This document shows, piece by piece, positions 26,663-35,794 of a stretch of DNA of 49,727 bases. Numbering within the stretch: position 1 is the stretch's first letter; each line of letters starts with the position of its first letter. Below the pieces are notes generated by a model. It made no database searches, was not told the origin of the DNA, and worked only from the letters and a program-made list of their open reading frames with translations. Origin of the DNA: an uncultured Nitrosomonadales bacterium (GTDB lineage: Bacteria > Pseudomonadota > Gammaproteobacteria > Burkholderiales > Gallionellaceae). The stretch is taken from contig CAIOSY010000062.1 of NCBI GenBank assembly GCA_903861075.1, positions 1-49,727 on the forward strand. The letters run 5' to 3'. A program made the translations under genes and the position numbers.

Positions 26663-27991
26663 ATGCAAGGGTTTCAGGTCGTGTTAAATTTTTTGGCTGA
26701 GAAGAAAGACGTGTTTTCTGCGGCGTTTGATAAACATCTTAAGGGTGAGTTGGTTGCAGCCGAAGCGCTTTACAGAGATTTGATTTATCGTTTTCCTGAT
26801 GACCCGGAGATTAAGCACTATCTGGGTTTTTTGTTGCAACAAACAAATAGACTTGCGGAGGCGCAGGTGTTGCTGACAACGGCTATCACCTTGGATGGCA
26901 GTCATTCTGTATGGCATTTTAATCTAGCTATTGTACTGTCCAGACAAGGACAAATTACCGCTGCGATAGACGCATTTAGCTGTGCCATCGCGATAGACGC
27001 AGACCGGTATTTCTACTGGACTAATCTGGGTGTCTCATTTGAATTAAATAACGAAGGGCTACGTGCCGAGCAATGCTTTAATGTGGCAATCAATATTGAT
27101 CCTAATTGCCCGGATGCATATTATTTACTGGCGGCCTTATGTTTGAAGCAGGCGCGTTTTGAAGAATCTAAACAGCTTAATTATCGTGGCATAATCTTAG
27201 ATCCTCAGCACGGCAATTCAAAAATTCTTTTGGGGCAGGCCTATTATGAATTAGGACGCATAAACGATGCGATTAGCGTATTTGAAAACTGGCTGGCAAT
27301 CGAGCCTGGCCATCCTGTCGCCATTCATCTGTTAGCCGCTTATCAGGGACAGAAAATTCCTGAACAATGCACATCCCAGTATATTGAACAAACATTTGAC
27401 CAGTTCGCTGGCAGTTTTGATTCGGTTCTGGGTCGGTTGAACTATTGCGGTCCGGACCGGGTGCAGGCTTTTCTGGAGGAGATTGATGTTCCTCGTCACA
27501 GCCTGAGTGTTCTTGATTTGGGCTGTGGTACAGGTCTTATTGGTGTCGTACTTCATTCTTATGCACATACTTTAATTGGCGTTGATTTAAGTGTGGCCAT
27601 GTTGTCGCAAGCAGCGCAAAAGCAGTGCTATCATCAATTGCACGCAACCGATATTTTGAGTTTTTTACGTGCCTGTACTTTTCAGTATGATTTAATTGTC
27701 TGTATGGACACATTTATTTATTTTGGTCGGTTGGAAGAGGTTTTTAAGAATATTTATCAACATCTTAAGGTTGGCGGTCGATTTATATTCAGTACGGAAA
27801 AGCTGTCAGGGGATGTCAGTATTACGCTCAAGTTGAATATCAGTGGCAGATATAGTCATCATTCTGACTATCTGGTTAGCCGCTTGAATAAGGCTGGATT
27901 TGTGATTTGTGAACAAGCCGACGTTGTTATTCGGAAAGAATCAGGTTGTCCGATTGACGGGCAGTTTTTTAGCGCGATGCGAACTCAATAG
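26663..27991 (+). CDS. TPR-repeat methyltransferase of unknown substrate
   Basis: The 442-residue protein joins about six TPR repeats (residues 18-225; PEIKHYLGFLLQQTNRLAEA, HSVWHFNLAIVLSRQGQITA and others) to a class I SAM-dependent methyltransferase. The latter shows VLDLGCGTGLIGVVL around residue 285, then IGVDLSVAMLSQA, YDLIVCMDTFIYF and VGGRFIFSTEKL. The linker IEQTFDQFAGSFDSVLGRLN is typical of such TPR-methyltransferase proteins. Substrate and pathway are unknown. The ATG at 26663 has no clear ribosome-binding site; GTG at 26681 or 26711 are alternatives. No neighbour points to a function. Confidence 0.85.
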   Translation: MQGFQVVLNFLAEKKDVFSAAFDKHLKGELVAAEALYRDLIYRFPDDPEIKHYLGFLLQQTNRLAEAQVLLTTAITLDGSHSVWHFNLAIVLSRQGQITAAIDAFSCAIAIDADRYFYWTNLGVSFELNNEGLRAEQCFNVAINIDPNCPDAYYLLAALCLKQARFEESKQLNYRGIILDPQHGNSKILLGQAYYELGRINDAISVFENWLAIEPGHPVAIHLLAAYQGQKIPEQCTSQYIEQTFDQFAGSFDSVLGRLNYCGPDRVQAFLEEIDVPRHSLSVLDLGCGTGLIGVVLHSYAHTLIGVDLSVAMLSQAAQKQCYHQLHATDILSFLRACTFQYDLIVCMDTFIYFGRLEEVFKNIYQHLKVGGRFIFSTEKLSGDVSITLKLNISGRYSHHSDYLVSRLNKAGFVICEQADVVIRKESGCPIDGQFFSAMRTQ

Positions 27992-28149
27992 TCGGCTTAA
28001 TAGTGTTTTTTGAGCCACGAAAAATTTCAGCCGGTTTGTACGGTTTTGGGCGTCAATTCCTTATCCAGAACGTCTGTATTATAAATTCATGCTTAGTATT
28101 CAGACTTGCTAATAGGGGGCGGCGGTCGTTTTTCAGTTAAACTCCGGCT

Positions 28150-29139
28150 ATGAAAAAAGTTCACCTTCTTATTGCTGATTTATTCCTGCCTAAAGACGTT
28201 GCCTCTGAGGTGTGCGCGGGATTGCATCTGCCGGCACTGGAAAAAATTTTGGCTCGTAGCAAAGAGGGCACTGCGATCACCGCAATGTCTCTTGATGAGG
28301 CTTTATGCCGTCTCTTCGGTCTGTCCGGTGATGTGGGTGTTGCCCCTGTTTGTGCCTCGTTTGACGGTTTGGAGGAAGGTATCTGGATGCGGGCTGATCC
28401 TGTGCATGTACGCTTGCAACGTGAACAAGTGGTCTTGTTGCCAGATATAACAATTTCTCCAGAGGAAACGCAGCAGTTTTGCCTTAGTTTGAATGCCCAT
28501 TTTCAAAATGAAGGAATGATGTTTTTTGCGCCTCACCCGCAGCGCTGGTATGTGAAGCTTTACAAACAGCCTGATATTACAACGGTTTCCTTGTCTCAGG
28601 CATCGGGAAATAATATTCATGGCAATCTTCCCAAAGGATTGGAAGCGCGTTTTTGGCATCAGCGTTTTAACGAAATTCAAATGTTGTTGTACTCTCATCC
28701 TGTTAACGAGAATCGGGAGGCGCGTGGAGAATTGACCGTCAATAGTCTCTGGTTCTGGGGAAATGGCGTATCCGGTATTCCCGTTATCAATCAATTTAAT
28801 TATGTATGCTCGAATGAAGTGTTGGTTGAAATCCTTGCTGCAGGCGCGAAACTACCCTGTTCAAAGTGGTTACCCGCGTGGCAGGAAGAGGCTGACTTGT
28901 TAGTTTGGACAGGCTTGCGTGCTGCATTACAAGCCGGAAATCTGTCTGCCTGGCGAGATGCTTTACAGGAGTTTGAAACAGGTTATGCGCAACCATTATG
29001 GAAAGCCTTGTGTCGCGGAAAGATACAGCAGTTGCAAATCGATATTTTGGGTGGTGAACATCCAAAACAGCTAAATTTATCCCGGGCAGACTGTCTTGCC
29101 GTATGGCGGCGACCTAAAAATCTTGCGAACTATTCCTAA
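28150..29139 (+). CDS. COG4255-type protein, often labelled phosphoglycerate mutase
   Basis: The 329-residue protein resembles a family conserved in betaproteobacteria and often labelled 2,3-bisphosphoglycerate-independent phosphoglycerate mutase. Typical phrases are WMRADPVHVRLQREQVVLLP, NSLWFWGNGV and a C-terminal RADCLAVWRRP. I see no metal-binding Asp/His/Ser set of the alkaline phosphatase superfamily, so the mutase label is doubtful. There is no signal peptide. It lies 158 bases after the methyltransferase and 23 bases before the MscS gene. Confidence 0.65.
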   Translation: MKKVHLLIADLFLPKDVASEVCAGLHLPALEKILARSKEGTAITAMSLDEALCRLFGLSGDVGVAPVCASFDGLEEGIWMRADPVHVRLQREQVVLLPDITISPEETQQFCLSLNAHFQNEGMMFFAPHPQRWYVKLYKQPDITTVSLSQASGNNIHGNLPKGLEARFWHQRFNEIQMLLYSHPVNENREARGELTVNSLWFWGNGVSGIPVINQFNYVCSNEVLVEILAAGAKLPCSKWLPAWQEEADLLVWTGLRAALQAGNLSAWRDALQEFETGYAQPLWKALCRGKIQQLQIDILGGEHPKQLNLSRADCLAVWRRPKNLANYS

Positions 29140-29162
29140 GTATCGAATAAATAGAGGTGATT

Positions 29163-30689
29163 ATGGAATTATGGCATAAGGCGAGCGCTTACTTTTGGCA
29201 CGAGGAAGCGCTATTAGTATTTTTATCCGCGCTTGGAATGTCTTTTTTTCTATATACCTATCTGAAAGACGATCGTAATCGTGTCTTCAATACACTAATT
29301 TTATTTTTGATCTGTCAGGCGTTCGCTCTTTTGAGTGGTTTGGTCTATGCCTTGCAATTTTCTTTTGCTGCGGTCGTGCGGGAAGCCGCTTTTATCGGTA
29401 TGGGAATTGCCCTTATTCGATTATGGGGACAATTGGTATTTCGTATTTTATTGCCGATAGCCAGGCTGAAACCGCCGAGTATTGCCGAAGATATTTTTGT
29501 CATTATCGCCTACCTTGCCTGGGGTTTAGTGCGATTGCGATATGCGGGAATGGATCTGGGCAGTCTGGTTGCAACCTCGGCCATGATTACCGCAGTCGTT
29601 GCTTTTGCCATGCAGGACACTTTGGGTAACGTGCTCGGCGGCTTGGCTTTGCAGCTAGATAACTCGGTTGATATCGGCGATTGGATCAAGGTGGATGACG
29701 TTACAGGTAGAGTCGTCGATATACGTTGGCGTTCGACGCTGGTTGAAACACGTAATTGGGAAACCGTGGTATTTCCTAACAGTCAGTTAATGAAAAATAA
29801 GTTCACCGTGTTAGGACGGCGTATCGGTGAGCCTGTGCAATTGCGTCGCTGGATTTGGTTTGATGTTGAACTTGAGACAACACCCCGTAAAGTGATTGAT
29901 GCGGTCGAGAAAACGATCGTTCAAGCAGAAATAATCAATGTCGCCAAATTGCCTCAACCCAGTTGTGTCTTAATGGAAATTGACAAGGGCGTAGCACGCT
30001 ATGCTTTGCGGTATTGGCTGACTGATTTAGTGGCGGATGATGCAACGGATGCCATGGTGCGCTGGCATGTTTATACTGCATTAGAGCGTGCAGGGATTTA
30101 CTTAACGGTAGAAAAGCAAAATATTCACTACGTTAAGGAAAATGAAAAATACCAGGGTGTTGTCCATCAGCATGAAGCGCATCAGCGCGTCAAAACGCTA
30201 AAACAGGTTGAATTGTTTGAAAATATTTCTGAAGCCGAATTGCTGGTATTAGCCGAAAGATTGAAATATGCGCAGTTTTCCCAGGGCAATCTTATTTCCC
30301 AGCAGGGGGCAATCGCACACTGGTTGTACATCATCATTAGCGGTGAGGCGGAAGTTTTTCTGGAAACACCCAGCGGCGAGCGACGTAGTGTAAATGTATT
30401 GAATGAGGGAGATTTTTTTGGAGAGATGGGTATGATGACGGGGGCGGCACGCTCAGCCTCAGTGATCGCTAAAACAGATGTCGAATGCTATCGTCTTGAT
30501 AAGGAGGCTTTCGCCGGAATTATGCAAGCCAGACCTAATCTTGCTGAAGAAATTACGCATATTTTGGTTGAAAGGAGGGCGCAAATGAATCAGGTATTGC
30601 ATCATCTGGATAATCAAACAAGACAGCAGGAAAAGACCTCGCAGCATAACGAACTGTTGGTGAGTGTTAAACGCTTCTTCGGTTTGTAG
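29163..30689 (+). CDS. MscS-type mechanosensitive channel fused to a cyclic-nucleotide-binding domain
   Basis: The 508-residue protein has about five N-terminal membrane segments, then the MscS pore helix and upper beta domain (MITAVVAFAMQDTLGNVLGG, VDIGDWIKVDDVTGRVVDI, FPNSQLMKNKF). A C-terminal cNMP-binding domain occupies residues 345-475, with LFENISEAELLVL, ISQQGAIAHWLYIIISGEAE and the phosphate cassette EGDFFGEMGMMTGAARSASV. Such fusions may be gated by cyclic nucleotide as well as by membrane tension. The ATG at 29163 follows AGAGGTG at good spacing; the GTG at 29157 is inside that sequence. No cyclase is adjacent. Confidence 0.9.
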   Translation: MELWHKASAYFWHEEALLVFLSALGMSFFLYTYLKDDRNRVFNTLILFLICQAFALLSGLVYALQFSFAAVVREAAFIGMGIALIRLWGQLVFRILLPIARLKPPSIAEDIFVIIAYLAWGLVRLRYAGMDLGSLVATSAMITAVVAFAMQDTLGNVLGGLALQLDNSVDIGDWIKVDDVTGRVVDIRWRSTLVETRNWETVVFPNSQLMKNKFTVLGRRIGEPVQLRRWIWFDVELETTPRKVIDAVEKTIVQAEIINVAKLPQPSCVLMEIDKGVARYALRYWLTDLVADDATDAMVRWHVYTALERAGIYLTVEKQNIHYVKENEKYQGVVHQHEAHQRVKTLKQVELFENISEAELLVLAERLKYAQFSQGNLISQQGAIAHWLYIIISGEAEVFLETPSGERRSVNVLNEGDFFGEMGMMTGAARSASVIAKTDVECYRLDKEAFAGIMQARPNLAEEITHILVERRAQMNQVLHHLDNQTRQQEKTSQHNELLVSVKRFFGL

Positions 30690-30819
30690 TATCATCGCAT
30701 CACAGTCGGTTGTGTTTACGCCGGAAGAATTTTACTCAACAGCGAGTAGCGCATCGCTCCTAGCCTACCCTTAGCGGAGCTATCAGCTTTCAGCCGCCAG
30801 CTCATAGCCAGGATTAAAT

Positions 30820-31788
30820 ATGAAAATTACATTTTTGGATTTTGAAACTCCCATCGCCGAGTTGGAAGACAAGATCGAGCAATTGCGTAACGTACACGAT
30901 GACACGGCTGCGCTAGACATTGCCGATGAAATTTCACAGTTATCGCAGAAAAGCGAAATGCTCACTAAAGATATTTATGCGAAGCTGACTTCCTGGCAAA
31001 TATCCAAGGTATCACGTCATCCGCAAAGACCCTATACACTGGATTATATAGAGCATTTATTTACAGACTTTGAAGAATTACACGGTGATCGTAATTTCGC
31101 AGATGATCGCGCTATTATCGGTGGTCTGGCGCGTTTCAACGGTCAGAGTGTCATGGTTATTGGCCATCAAAAGGGGCGGGACACCAAGGAAAAAATCGCT
31201 CGTAACTTTGGTATGCCGCGTCCTGAAGGTTATCGTAAAGCCATGCGTTTGATGCGTCTGGCCGAAAAATTTGGCATTCCTATTATGACTTTTATTGATA
31301 CCCCGGGTGCGTACCCCGGTGTCAATGCAGAAGAGCGTGGCCAGTCCGAGGCGATAGGCCGAAACTTATATGAAATGAGTGAGTTGCGTGTGCCGGTTAT
31401 CTGTACGGTGATTGGTGAAGGCGGTTCGGGCGGAGCCTTGGCGATTGCGGTTGGTGATGCGTTGCTGATGCTGCAATATAGTACTTATTCGGTTATTTCC
31501 CCTGAGGGTTGTGCGTCTATTTTATGGAAGAGTGCTGATAAGGCTGAGGATGCGGCAGAAATTTTGGGGATTACCGCGACGCGTTTAAAATCACTCGGTA
31601 TTGTCGATAAAATTATCACGGAACCTTTGGGGGGCGCGCATCGTAATTATCCATTGTTAATGCAAAACGTTAAAAAAGCGTTGCAGGATGCATTGAAAGC
31701 AGCACAGAAAAAATCAACGAATGATTTATTGCGTGATCGCTTCAATCGCTTGATGAGTTACGGTAAATTCAAGGAAGTTGAGCTATAG
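30820..31788 (+). CDS. accA: Acetyl-CoA carboxylase carboxyltransferase subunit alpha
   Basis: AccA with AccD transfers the carboxyl group from carboxybiotin to acetyl-CoA. The 322-residue protein has the family N-terminus [19 protein letters not shown] and the carboxyltransferase core: [37 protein letters not shown] and [15 protein letters not shown]. Length is normal. AGGA precedes the ATG. The 130-base gap upstream holds a few short inverted repeats but no clear promoter. tilS follows after 17 bases. Confidence 0.97.
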   Translation: MKITFLDFETPIAELEDKIEQLRNVHDDTAALDIADEISQLSQKSEMLTKDIYAKLTSWQISKVSRHPQRPYTLDYIEHLFTDFEELHGDRNFADDRAIIGGLARFNGQSVMVIGHQKGRDTKEKIARNFGMPRPEGYRKAMRLMRLAEKFGIPIMTFIDTPGAYPGVNAEERGQSEAIGRNLYEMSELRVPVICTVIGEGGSGGALAIAVGDALLMLQYSTYSVISPEGCASILWKSADKAEDAAEILGITATRLKSLGIVDKIITEPLGGAHRNYPLLMQNVKKALQDALKAAQKKSTNDLLRDRFNRLMSYGKFKEVEL

Positions 31789-31805
31789 CAAAAAATCGCG
31801 TGACT

Positions 31806-33152
31806 ATGTTAGAGCTTGCCGGCCGGATAGAGGCAAATCTTGTTTCGCTTGTGCCGCCAGGAAGCGCTATTTTGATCGGGTTGAGTGGCGGTGTGGACTC
31901 AGTGGTTCTGTTGTATCTGTTAAGTCAGTTATCCCCCCGTTATTCCTGGGTCTTGTCAGCGCTGCATGTCCATCATGGTATTAGTCCGAATGCAGATCAC
32001 TGGGCTGATTTTTGTGCCGGGCTTTGTAAAAAACTAGGCATTCCCATTCGTATTGTTCGGGTCGATATTACCCCGTTGCGCGCGCTGGGTTTAGAGGCGG
32101 CCGCGCGAAAACTACGTAATGAGGTCTTTGCCCGGCAGCACGGTGAATTTGTTGCGTTAGCGCATCATGCGGATGATCAGGTAGAAACCCTGTTGTTACA
32201 GTTACTCCGTGGTTCAGGAGTAAAAGGAGCGTGCGCCATGCCTGAGTTGTCAGCCGTTCTTGCTGCAGGGTATCAGCTTGTTCGTCCGTTGTTGTCGATA
32301 ACACGCCAGGAAATTTTAGCCTGTGCGCGTGAAAATAATTTGCAATGGATAGAAGACGAAAGCAATGCAGATGACAGCTACCCGCGCAATTTTCTGCGTC
32401 ATCAACTATTACCTTTATTGAGCGAAAAGTTTCCTGCTTATCGGGATACGATGGTACGGAGTACGCAGCATTTTGCCGAAGCGAGTGCATTGCTCGATGA
32501 TTTAGCCCGTTTGGATGCACAGGATGTATTTGCTGGCGAAACGGCAGGGGTGTTAGGTCGGGACTTCATTCTTACTGTTGCACGCCTTCAGGTGCTTGCG
32601 TTATCGCGCCGTAAAAATTTATTGCGCTACTACCTTGATCAACAGGGGGCGCCTATGCCGCAAACGGTGCAGTTGGACGATATGCTTAAGCAACTTTGTG
32701 GCGCACGCCAGGATGCAATGCTGTGCATTCGTTTTGCAAAGGGTTGGCAGGTGCGCCGTTATCAGGGTGGAATTTATGTTCTACGTGATTTTGTAGCGTT
32801 TGATCGTCATTTTGTGTGGCTCTGGCGGGGTGAAAAAAGTCTCAACTGGCCGGCATTGGCGGTGATCCTGACTTTTACTTCAAGCGTGGGGGAAGGGATG
32901 AGTCTATCCTCATTGCAGGACGAGCCTGTTACTGTGCGATTTCGACAGGGCGGTGAGGTGATACGCCCTTTTTTGCATGGGCCAAATCGAACATTAAAAA
33001 ATTTATTTCAGGAGTACGGTGTTCCACCCTGGCAGCGGGATCGTTTTCCATTGTTGTATTGTGGTGAGGTATTAGTGTGTGTGCCGGGTATCGTGATTGC
33101 AGCAAATTATCAGGCAAATAAATTTGAAGCGGGAATTTTGGTTAATTTTTAG
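31806..33152 (+). CDS. tilS: tRNA(Ile)-lysidine synthetase TilS
   Basis: TilS converts C34 of the AUA-reading tRNA-Ile into lysidine, changing its specificity from Met to Ile. The 448-residue protein has the PP-loop ILIGLSGGVDSVVLLYLL, the ALHVHHGISPNAD and ALAHHADDQVETLLLQLLRG segments, then the central TilS domain. The C-terminal lysidine domain contains VTVRFRQGGEVIRPFLHGPN and LKNLFQEYGVPPWQRDR. The start may be the ATG at 31806 or the GTG at 31800; neither has a strong ribosome-binding site. Next to accA, as in many betaproteobacteria. Confidence 0.94.
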   Translation: MLELAGRIEANLVSLVPPGSAILIGLSGGVDSVVLLYLLSQLSPRYSWVLSALHVHHGISPNADHWADFCAGLCKKLGIPIRIVRVDITPLRALGLEAAARKLRNEVFARQHGEFVALAHHADDQVETLLLQLLRGSGVKGACAMPELSAVLAAGYQLVRPLLSITRQEILACARENNLQWIEDESNADDSYPRNFLRHQLLPLLSEKFPAYRDTMVRSTQHFAEASALLDDLARLDAQDVFAGETAGVLGRDFILTVARLQVLALSRRKNLLRYYLDQQGAPMPQTVQLDDMLKQLCGARQDAMLCIRFAKGWQVRRYQGGIYVLRDFVAFDRHFVWLWRGEKSLNWPALAVILTFTSSVGEGMSLSSLQDEPVTVRFRQGGEVIRPFLHGPNRTLKNLFQEYGVPPWQRDRFPLLYCGEVLVCVPGIVIAANYQANKFEAGILVNF

Positions 33153-33320
33153 CTTTTTTTATCGAAAATTGGAAAATTCCTAGATAAAATATGAATATTC
33201 TTATATCAAATTATGTTTATTTCTGTAATTATTCAAAAAGTTCCTGACACTGTCATTTTATGGTTATGGGAATCTGCGCCAGGTTAAATAAAAGTGAAAC
33301 GTAAATTAAGGGAGAGTGTA

Positions 33321-33914
33321 ATGAATCATATTAAAACGGGAAATTTTTCAACTGATGCAAAATTGCCAGGTCGTTTTAAGCCTGTTTTGTGCCTTGTGTT
33401 ATTGGGTGGATTGTTGACGGGTTGTACGCCACCCCAGGTGATTGTTCAGGCACCCCAGTCAGCACAAATGCCGACTCGTTCTGCGCCTTATGGTGATATT
33501 AAACTCTCAGCGGTTGGATATGGTTCGAGTAGTTCTTTCGAAGGTTATACCGCCGGACAAAAAAGACTGATGGCAATGCGGGCTTCAAAACTAGATGCGT
33601 ATCGTTCATTGGCAGAGCAGGTTCAGGGTGTGCGAGTTAATGGCAATAGTACCGTCGCCGGAGCGATGGTGCAAATAGATAGTTTCCGCGTCCTTGTCGA
33701 TGCTTATTTGCGTGGTGCTCAAGTTGTTAGCGTGACTCCTATGGCTGATGGTAACTACGAAACAACCGTAGAATTGACTTTGGATAGCAAGTTCTTTAAT
33801 TCAGCTCCTCAGCAATATAGAGATTTTGTTCCTACTGCCATTGTTGGATCAAATATCAAAGGGGCAGTTGGCCCCGGCGCATCATATGGTACTAACTTCT
33901 ATTATTCAGAGTAA
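33321..33914 (+). CDS. LPP20/FlgP-like lipoprotein
   Basis: The 197-residue product has a lipoprotein signal ending in LLTGC (lipobox LTGC). It then has the LPP20 domain: LMAMRASKLDAYRSLAEQVQ, GVRVNGNSTV and GNYETTVELTLDSKF. FlgP of Vibrio and Campylobacter is an outer-membrane lipoprotein of this family that supports flagellar rotation. The FlgT-like gene three bases downstream favours a flagellar or H-ring-related role. The ATG at 33321 follows GGGAGAG at good spacing; the frame opens earlier at a GTG (33294). The 168 bases upstream are AT-rich. Confidence 0.8.
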   Translation: MNHIKTGNFSTDAKLPGRFKPVLCLVLLGGLLTGCTPPQVIVQAPQSAQMPTRSAPYGDIKLSAVGYGSSSSFEGYTAGQKRLMAMRASKLDAYRSLAEQVQGVRVNGNSTVAGAMVQIDSFRVLVDAYLRGAQVVSVTPMADGNYETTVELTLDSKFFNSAPQQYRDFVPTAIVGSNIKGAVGPGASYGTNFYYSE

Positions 33915-33917
33915 AGC

Positions 33918-35141
33918 GTGTGTTCAGTCATAAATTATCTATGTAAATACGGCCTGTTCGTGGTATTCGTGAGCGTGACACTGGGTGTCGCACAAGCAGA
34001 ATCACTGCGCTCGGGTCTAGTGCGCGTAGAGGGTGTGGCTGAAATTTTGCAGGGTGATTTGAGTTTGGCAAAGCAAAAGGCACTGTCTGATGCGTTGCAT
34101 CACGCCTCGTTAGTGTTGGGTATGCACGTTATGGCTGCGGAAAATATCAGTTCGGCTGATATGGTGTTACGTAGTCAGCAAGTACGACCCGTGCAGAAAA
34201 TTTCCGGCTTTTCCATTCTGGAAGAATGGGCATCAGGTGAAATATATCATGTGGTTATCAGTGTAGATGAGGTCTTGGATGAGTCGCTGCAAGAAAAAAT
34301 GAGTCGTATTCATTCTGTGAAAAAGAAAGTTGCTTTTGTCCAGTTTGATGCGGTAAATACAGCCCAGTGGCCTGATATGCGTGATATCTATAGTGAACTA
34401 CCCAAAGATATATTAAATCGCCTGGAAACATCCGGCGGTATTTTGGCTCAATATGTAAATGGTGTTTTACCCAGAAATTCTGAGGCATCGCAACGTGACA
34501 TAGTTATGCAAATAGCCAAAAAAACAGGATCTCAATTTGTGGTGTCCGGCTTAATATTGGATGCAGGAAAACATGTTGATGAAGGTTTTATTGAGTCTAT
34601 AATTGGCGCGGAAAAAAGACTGTTCAAGGTCGAGATTGTCATGCACGATGGATTAACGGGGGCCAAATTAGCGTCGCATAGTTTTGAAGCGTTGATAGAT
34701 AATTCCATTGATAGCGGGGTTTCAAAGCATTTTGGTGGCCGTGCGTTTTTTTCTACCGAATCGGGTCATGCGCTTAATAGTTTGATAGACATAGCAACTA
34801 AAGATGTTCGAGCGGTATTGTCCTGTGTGCCCTTTGCTGCACAAGTGGTGCGGGTTGAAGGAAATAACGTTTATCTTGATGCCGGTGCTGTTTCTATGCT
34901 GAAAGTGGGTGATCAGCTCATTATTTATAGCTCCGAGTTTAATTTGCCTGTTGTAACGTTGGGAGGCGCCATGCTGGGTATGTCAGAGCATCCTTCTTCG
35001 ACGGTTACCCTGGTTAAAACTCAACCGCTTTTTTCTATCGGGGAATTGAAGGATGATGCCAAAAAGCTAGGTGTAAAGCCGGGAAGTTTTGCAAGATTTG
35101 AATTTTCGGAAAAGGGTTTGTATTCCACCTGCCCGCAATGA
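33918..35141 (+). CDS. FlgT-like flagellar assembly protein
   Basis: The 407-residue protein starts with GTG and has a signal peptide (YGLFVVFVSVTLGVAQA, cut before ES). The N-terminal domain AKQKALSDALHHASLVLGMHV with VRVEGVAEI matches the FlgT N domain. A middle domain with VAFVQFDAV and ILNRLETSGGILAQY and a C-terminal small beta domain (VVRVEGNNVYLDAGAVSMLKVGDQLIIYS, quoted in part) follow, as in Vibrio FlgT. FlgT builds the H-ring around the basal body. No other flagellar genes are in the window. It sits three bases after the FlgP-like gene. Confidence 0.78.
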   Translation: MCSVINYLCKYGLFVVFVSVTLGVAQAESLRSGLVRVEGVAEILQGDLSLAKQKALSDALHHASLVLGMHVMAAENISSADMVLRSQQVRPVQKISGFSILEEWASGEIYHVVISVDEVLDESLQEKMSRIHSVKKKVAFVQFDAVNTAQWPDMRDIYSELPKDILNRLETSGGILAQYVNGVLPRNSEASQRDIVMQIAKKTGSQFVVSGLILDAGKHVDEGFIESIIGAEKRLFKVEIVMHDGLTGAKLASHSFEALIDNSIDSGVSKHFGGRAFFSTESGHALNSLIDIATKDVRAVLSCVPFAAQVVRVEGNNVYLDAGAVSMLKVGDQLIIYSSEFNLPVVTLGGAMLGMSEHPSSTVTLVKTQPLFSIGELKDDAKKLGVKPGSFARFEFSEKGLYSTCPQ

Positions 35142-35162
35142 ACTTAATTTTAGGAGAGACCG

Positions 35163-35438
35163 ATGAAATACAAATATAGTTTGTATGTCTTGTTGATGTG
35201 CGTTGGACTGGGATCAATGGCTCCTGCTGAAGCGGTGGTGCGAAGACATCGCGCAGTAAAGAAAGTGACGGTGAGTGAATTGCAGCGCAATGTTGAACAA
35301 TTGAGAAGCAGTCAATTTGAGCAAGCTGCACTTGCTGAAAGAGAGCGCTATGCGTTAGAAGAAAAAATGCGCATGCTGGAAGTAAAATTAACTCAGCCCG
35401 ATATAACGAGAAAGTTTACACCTTATTCGTATCCATAA
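35163..35438 (+). CDS. Small exported coiled-coil protein
   Basis: I do not recognise this 91-residue protein. It has a signal peptide (KYSLYVLLMCVGLGSMAPAEA), a basic segment VVRRHRAVKK and a predicted coiled coil in residues 38-78 (SELQRNVEQLRSSQFEQAAL and on). A short proline-containing tail ends in Pro. AGGAGAG lies seven bases before the ATG. It follows the FlgT-like gene by 21 bases, so it is probably expressed with it and may be a partner of the same envelope structure, which is inference only. Confidence 0.7.
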   Translation: MKYKYSLYVLLMCVGLGSMAPAEAVVRRHRAVKKVTVSELQRNVEQLRSSQFEQAALAERERYALEEKMRMLEVKLTQPDITRKFTPYSYP

Positions 35439-35443
35439 CTGAC

Positions 35444-35477
35444 TCACTACGCGCCCAACGACTTGAGCGCGTAGTGA
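35444..35477. terminator. Perfect 11-pair hairpin after the flgP/flgT-like cassette
   Basis: TCACTACGCGC and GCGCGTAGTGA pair perfectly around a 12-base loop, six bases after the small coiled-coil gene. There is no T run (CTTCATAC follows), so it may be a factor-dependent stop or an mRNA end-protector rather than a classical terminator. Confidence 0.5.
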
Positions 35478-35518
35478 CTTCATACGATATAAAGTAATTT
35501 ATGTTCTGATTCGGTTTC

Positions 35519-35659
35519 TTATCGGAACGTTGTACTTTTGAACTCTGTTCTCATCCGGGCCATCGTGCCTGCCCAAATAATCATCAGTCCTGGTTGGCCG
35601 GCCATTTTCTTTGGGATTTGTTGCGTGGCGCACTTAACCATCGCATGAAAAAACTTCAT
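35519..35659 (-). CDS. Possible small protein (46 residues), antisense in the flgT-ndk gap
   Basis: A minus-strand frame starting with ATG at 35659 is preceded by GACGAGGATTAA, which holds an AGGA ribosome-binding sequence at good spacing. The product reads MKFFHAMVKCATQQIPKKMA, then a hydrophobic centre GLMIIWAGTMARM and a polar end. I do not recognise it and the length alone is weak evidence. It is the only candidate gene in the 356 bases between the coiled-coil gene and ndk. Confidence 0.35.
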   Translation of the reverse strand: MKFFHAMVKCATQQIPKKMAGQPGLMIIWAGTMARMRTEFKSTTFR

Positions 35660-35723
35660 TTAATCCTCGTCTTGAATTTCGCTCGCCTTTAAGCTGATGT
35701 GATCTTTTGCATAACGCCAGCTA

Positions 35724-35752
35724 ACGACAGAATGTGTAAAATCTGCTAATAT
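35724..35752 (+). promoter_or_regulatory. Putative ndk promoter
   Basis: ACGACA (35724-35729) and TAATAT (35747-35752) are 17 bp apart, 43 bases before the ndk ATG. GGAG precedes the ATG as the ribosome-binding site. Confidence 0.5.
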
Positions 35753-35794
35753 ACGCGGTCGTTATTTTATCAATCCCCGTTTGGAGAAATTAGC

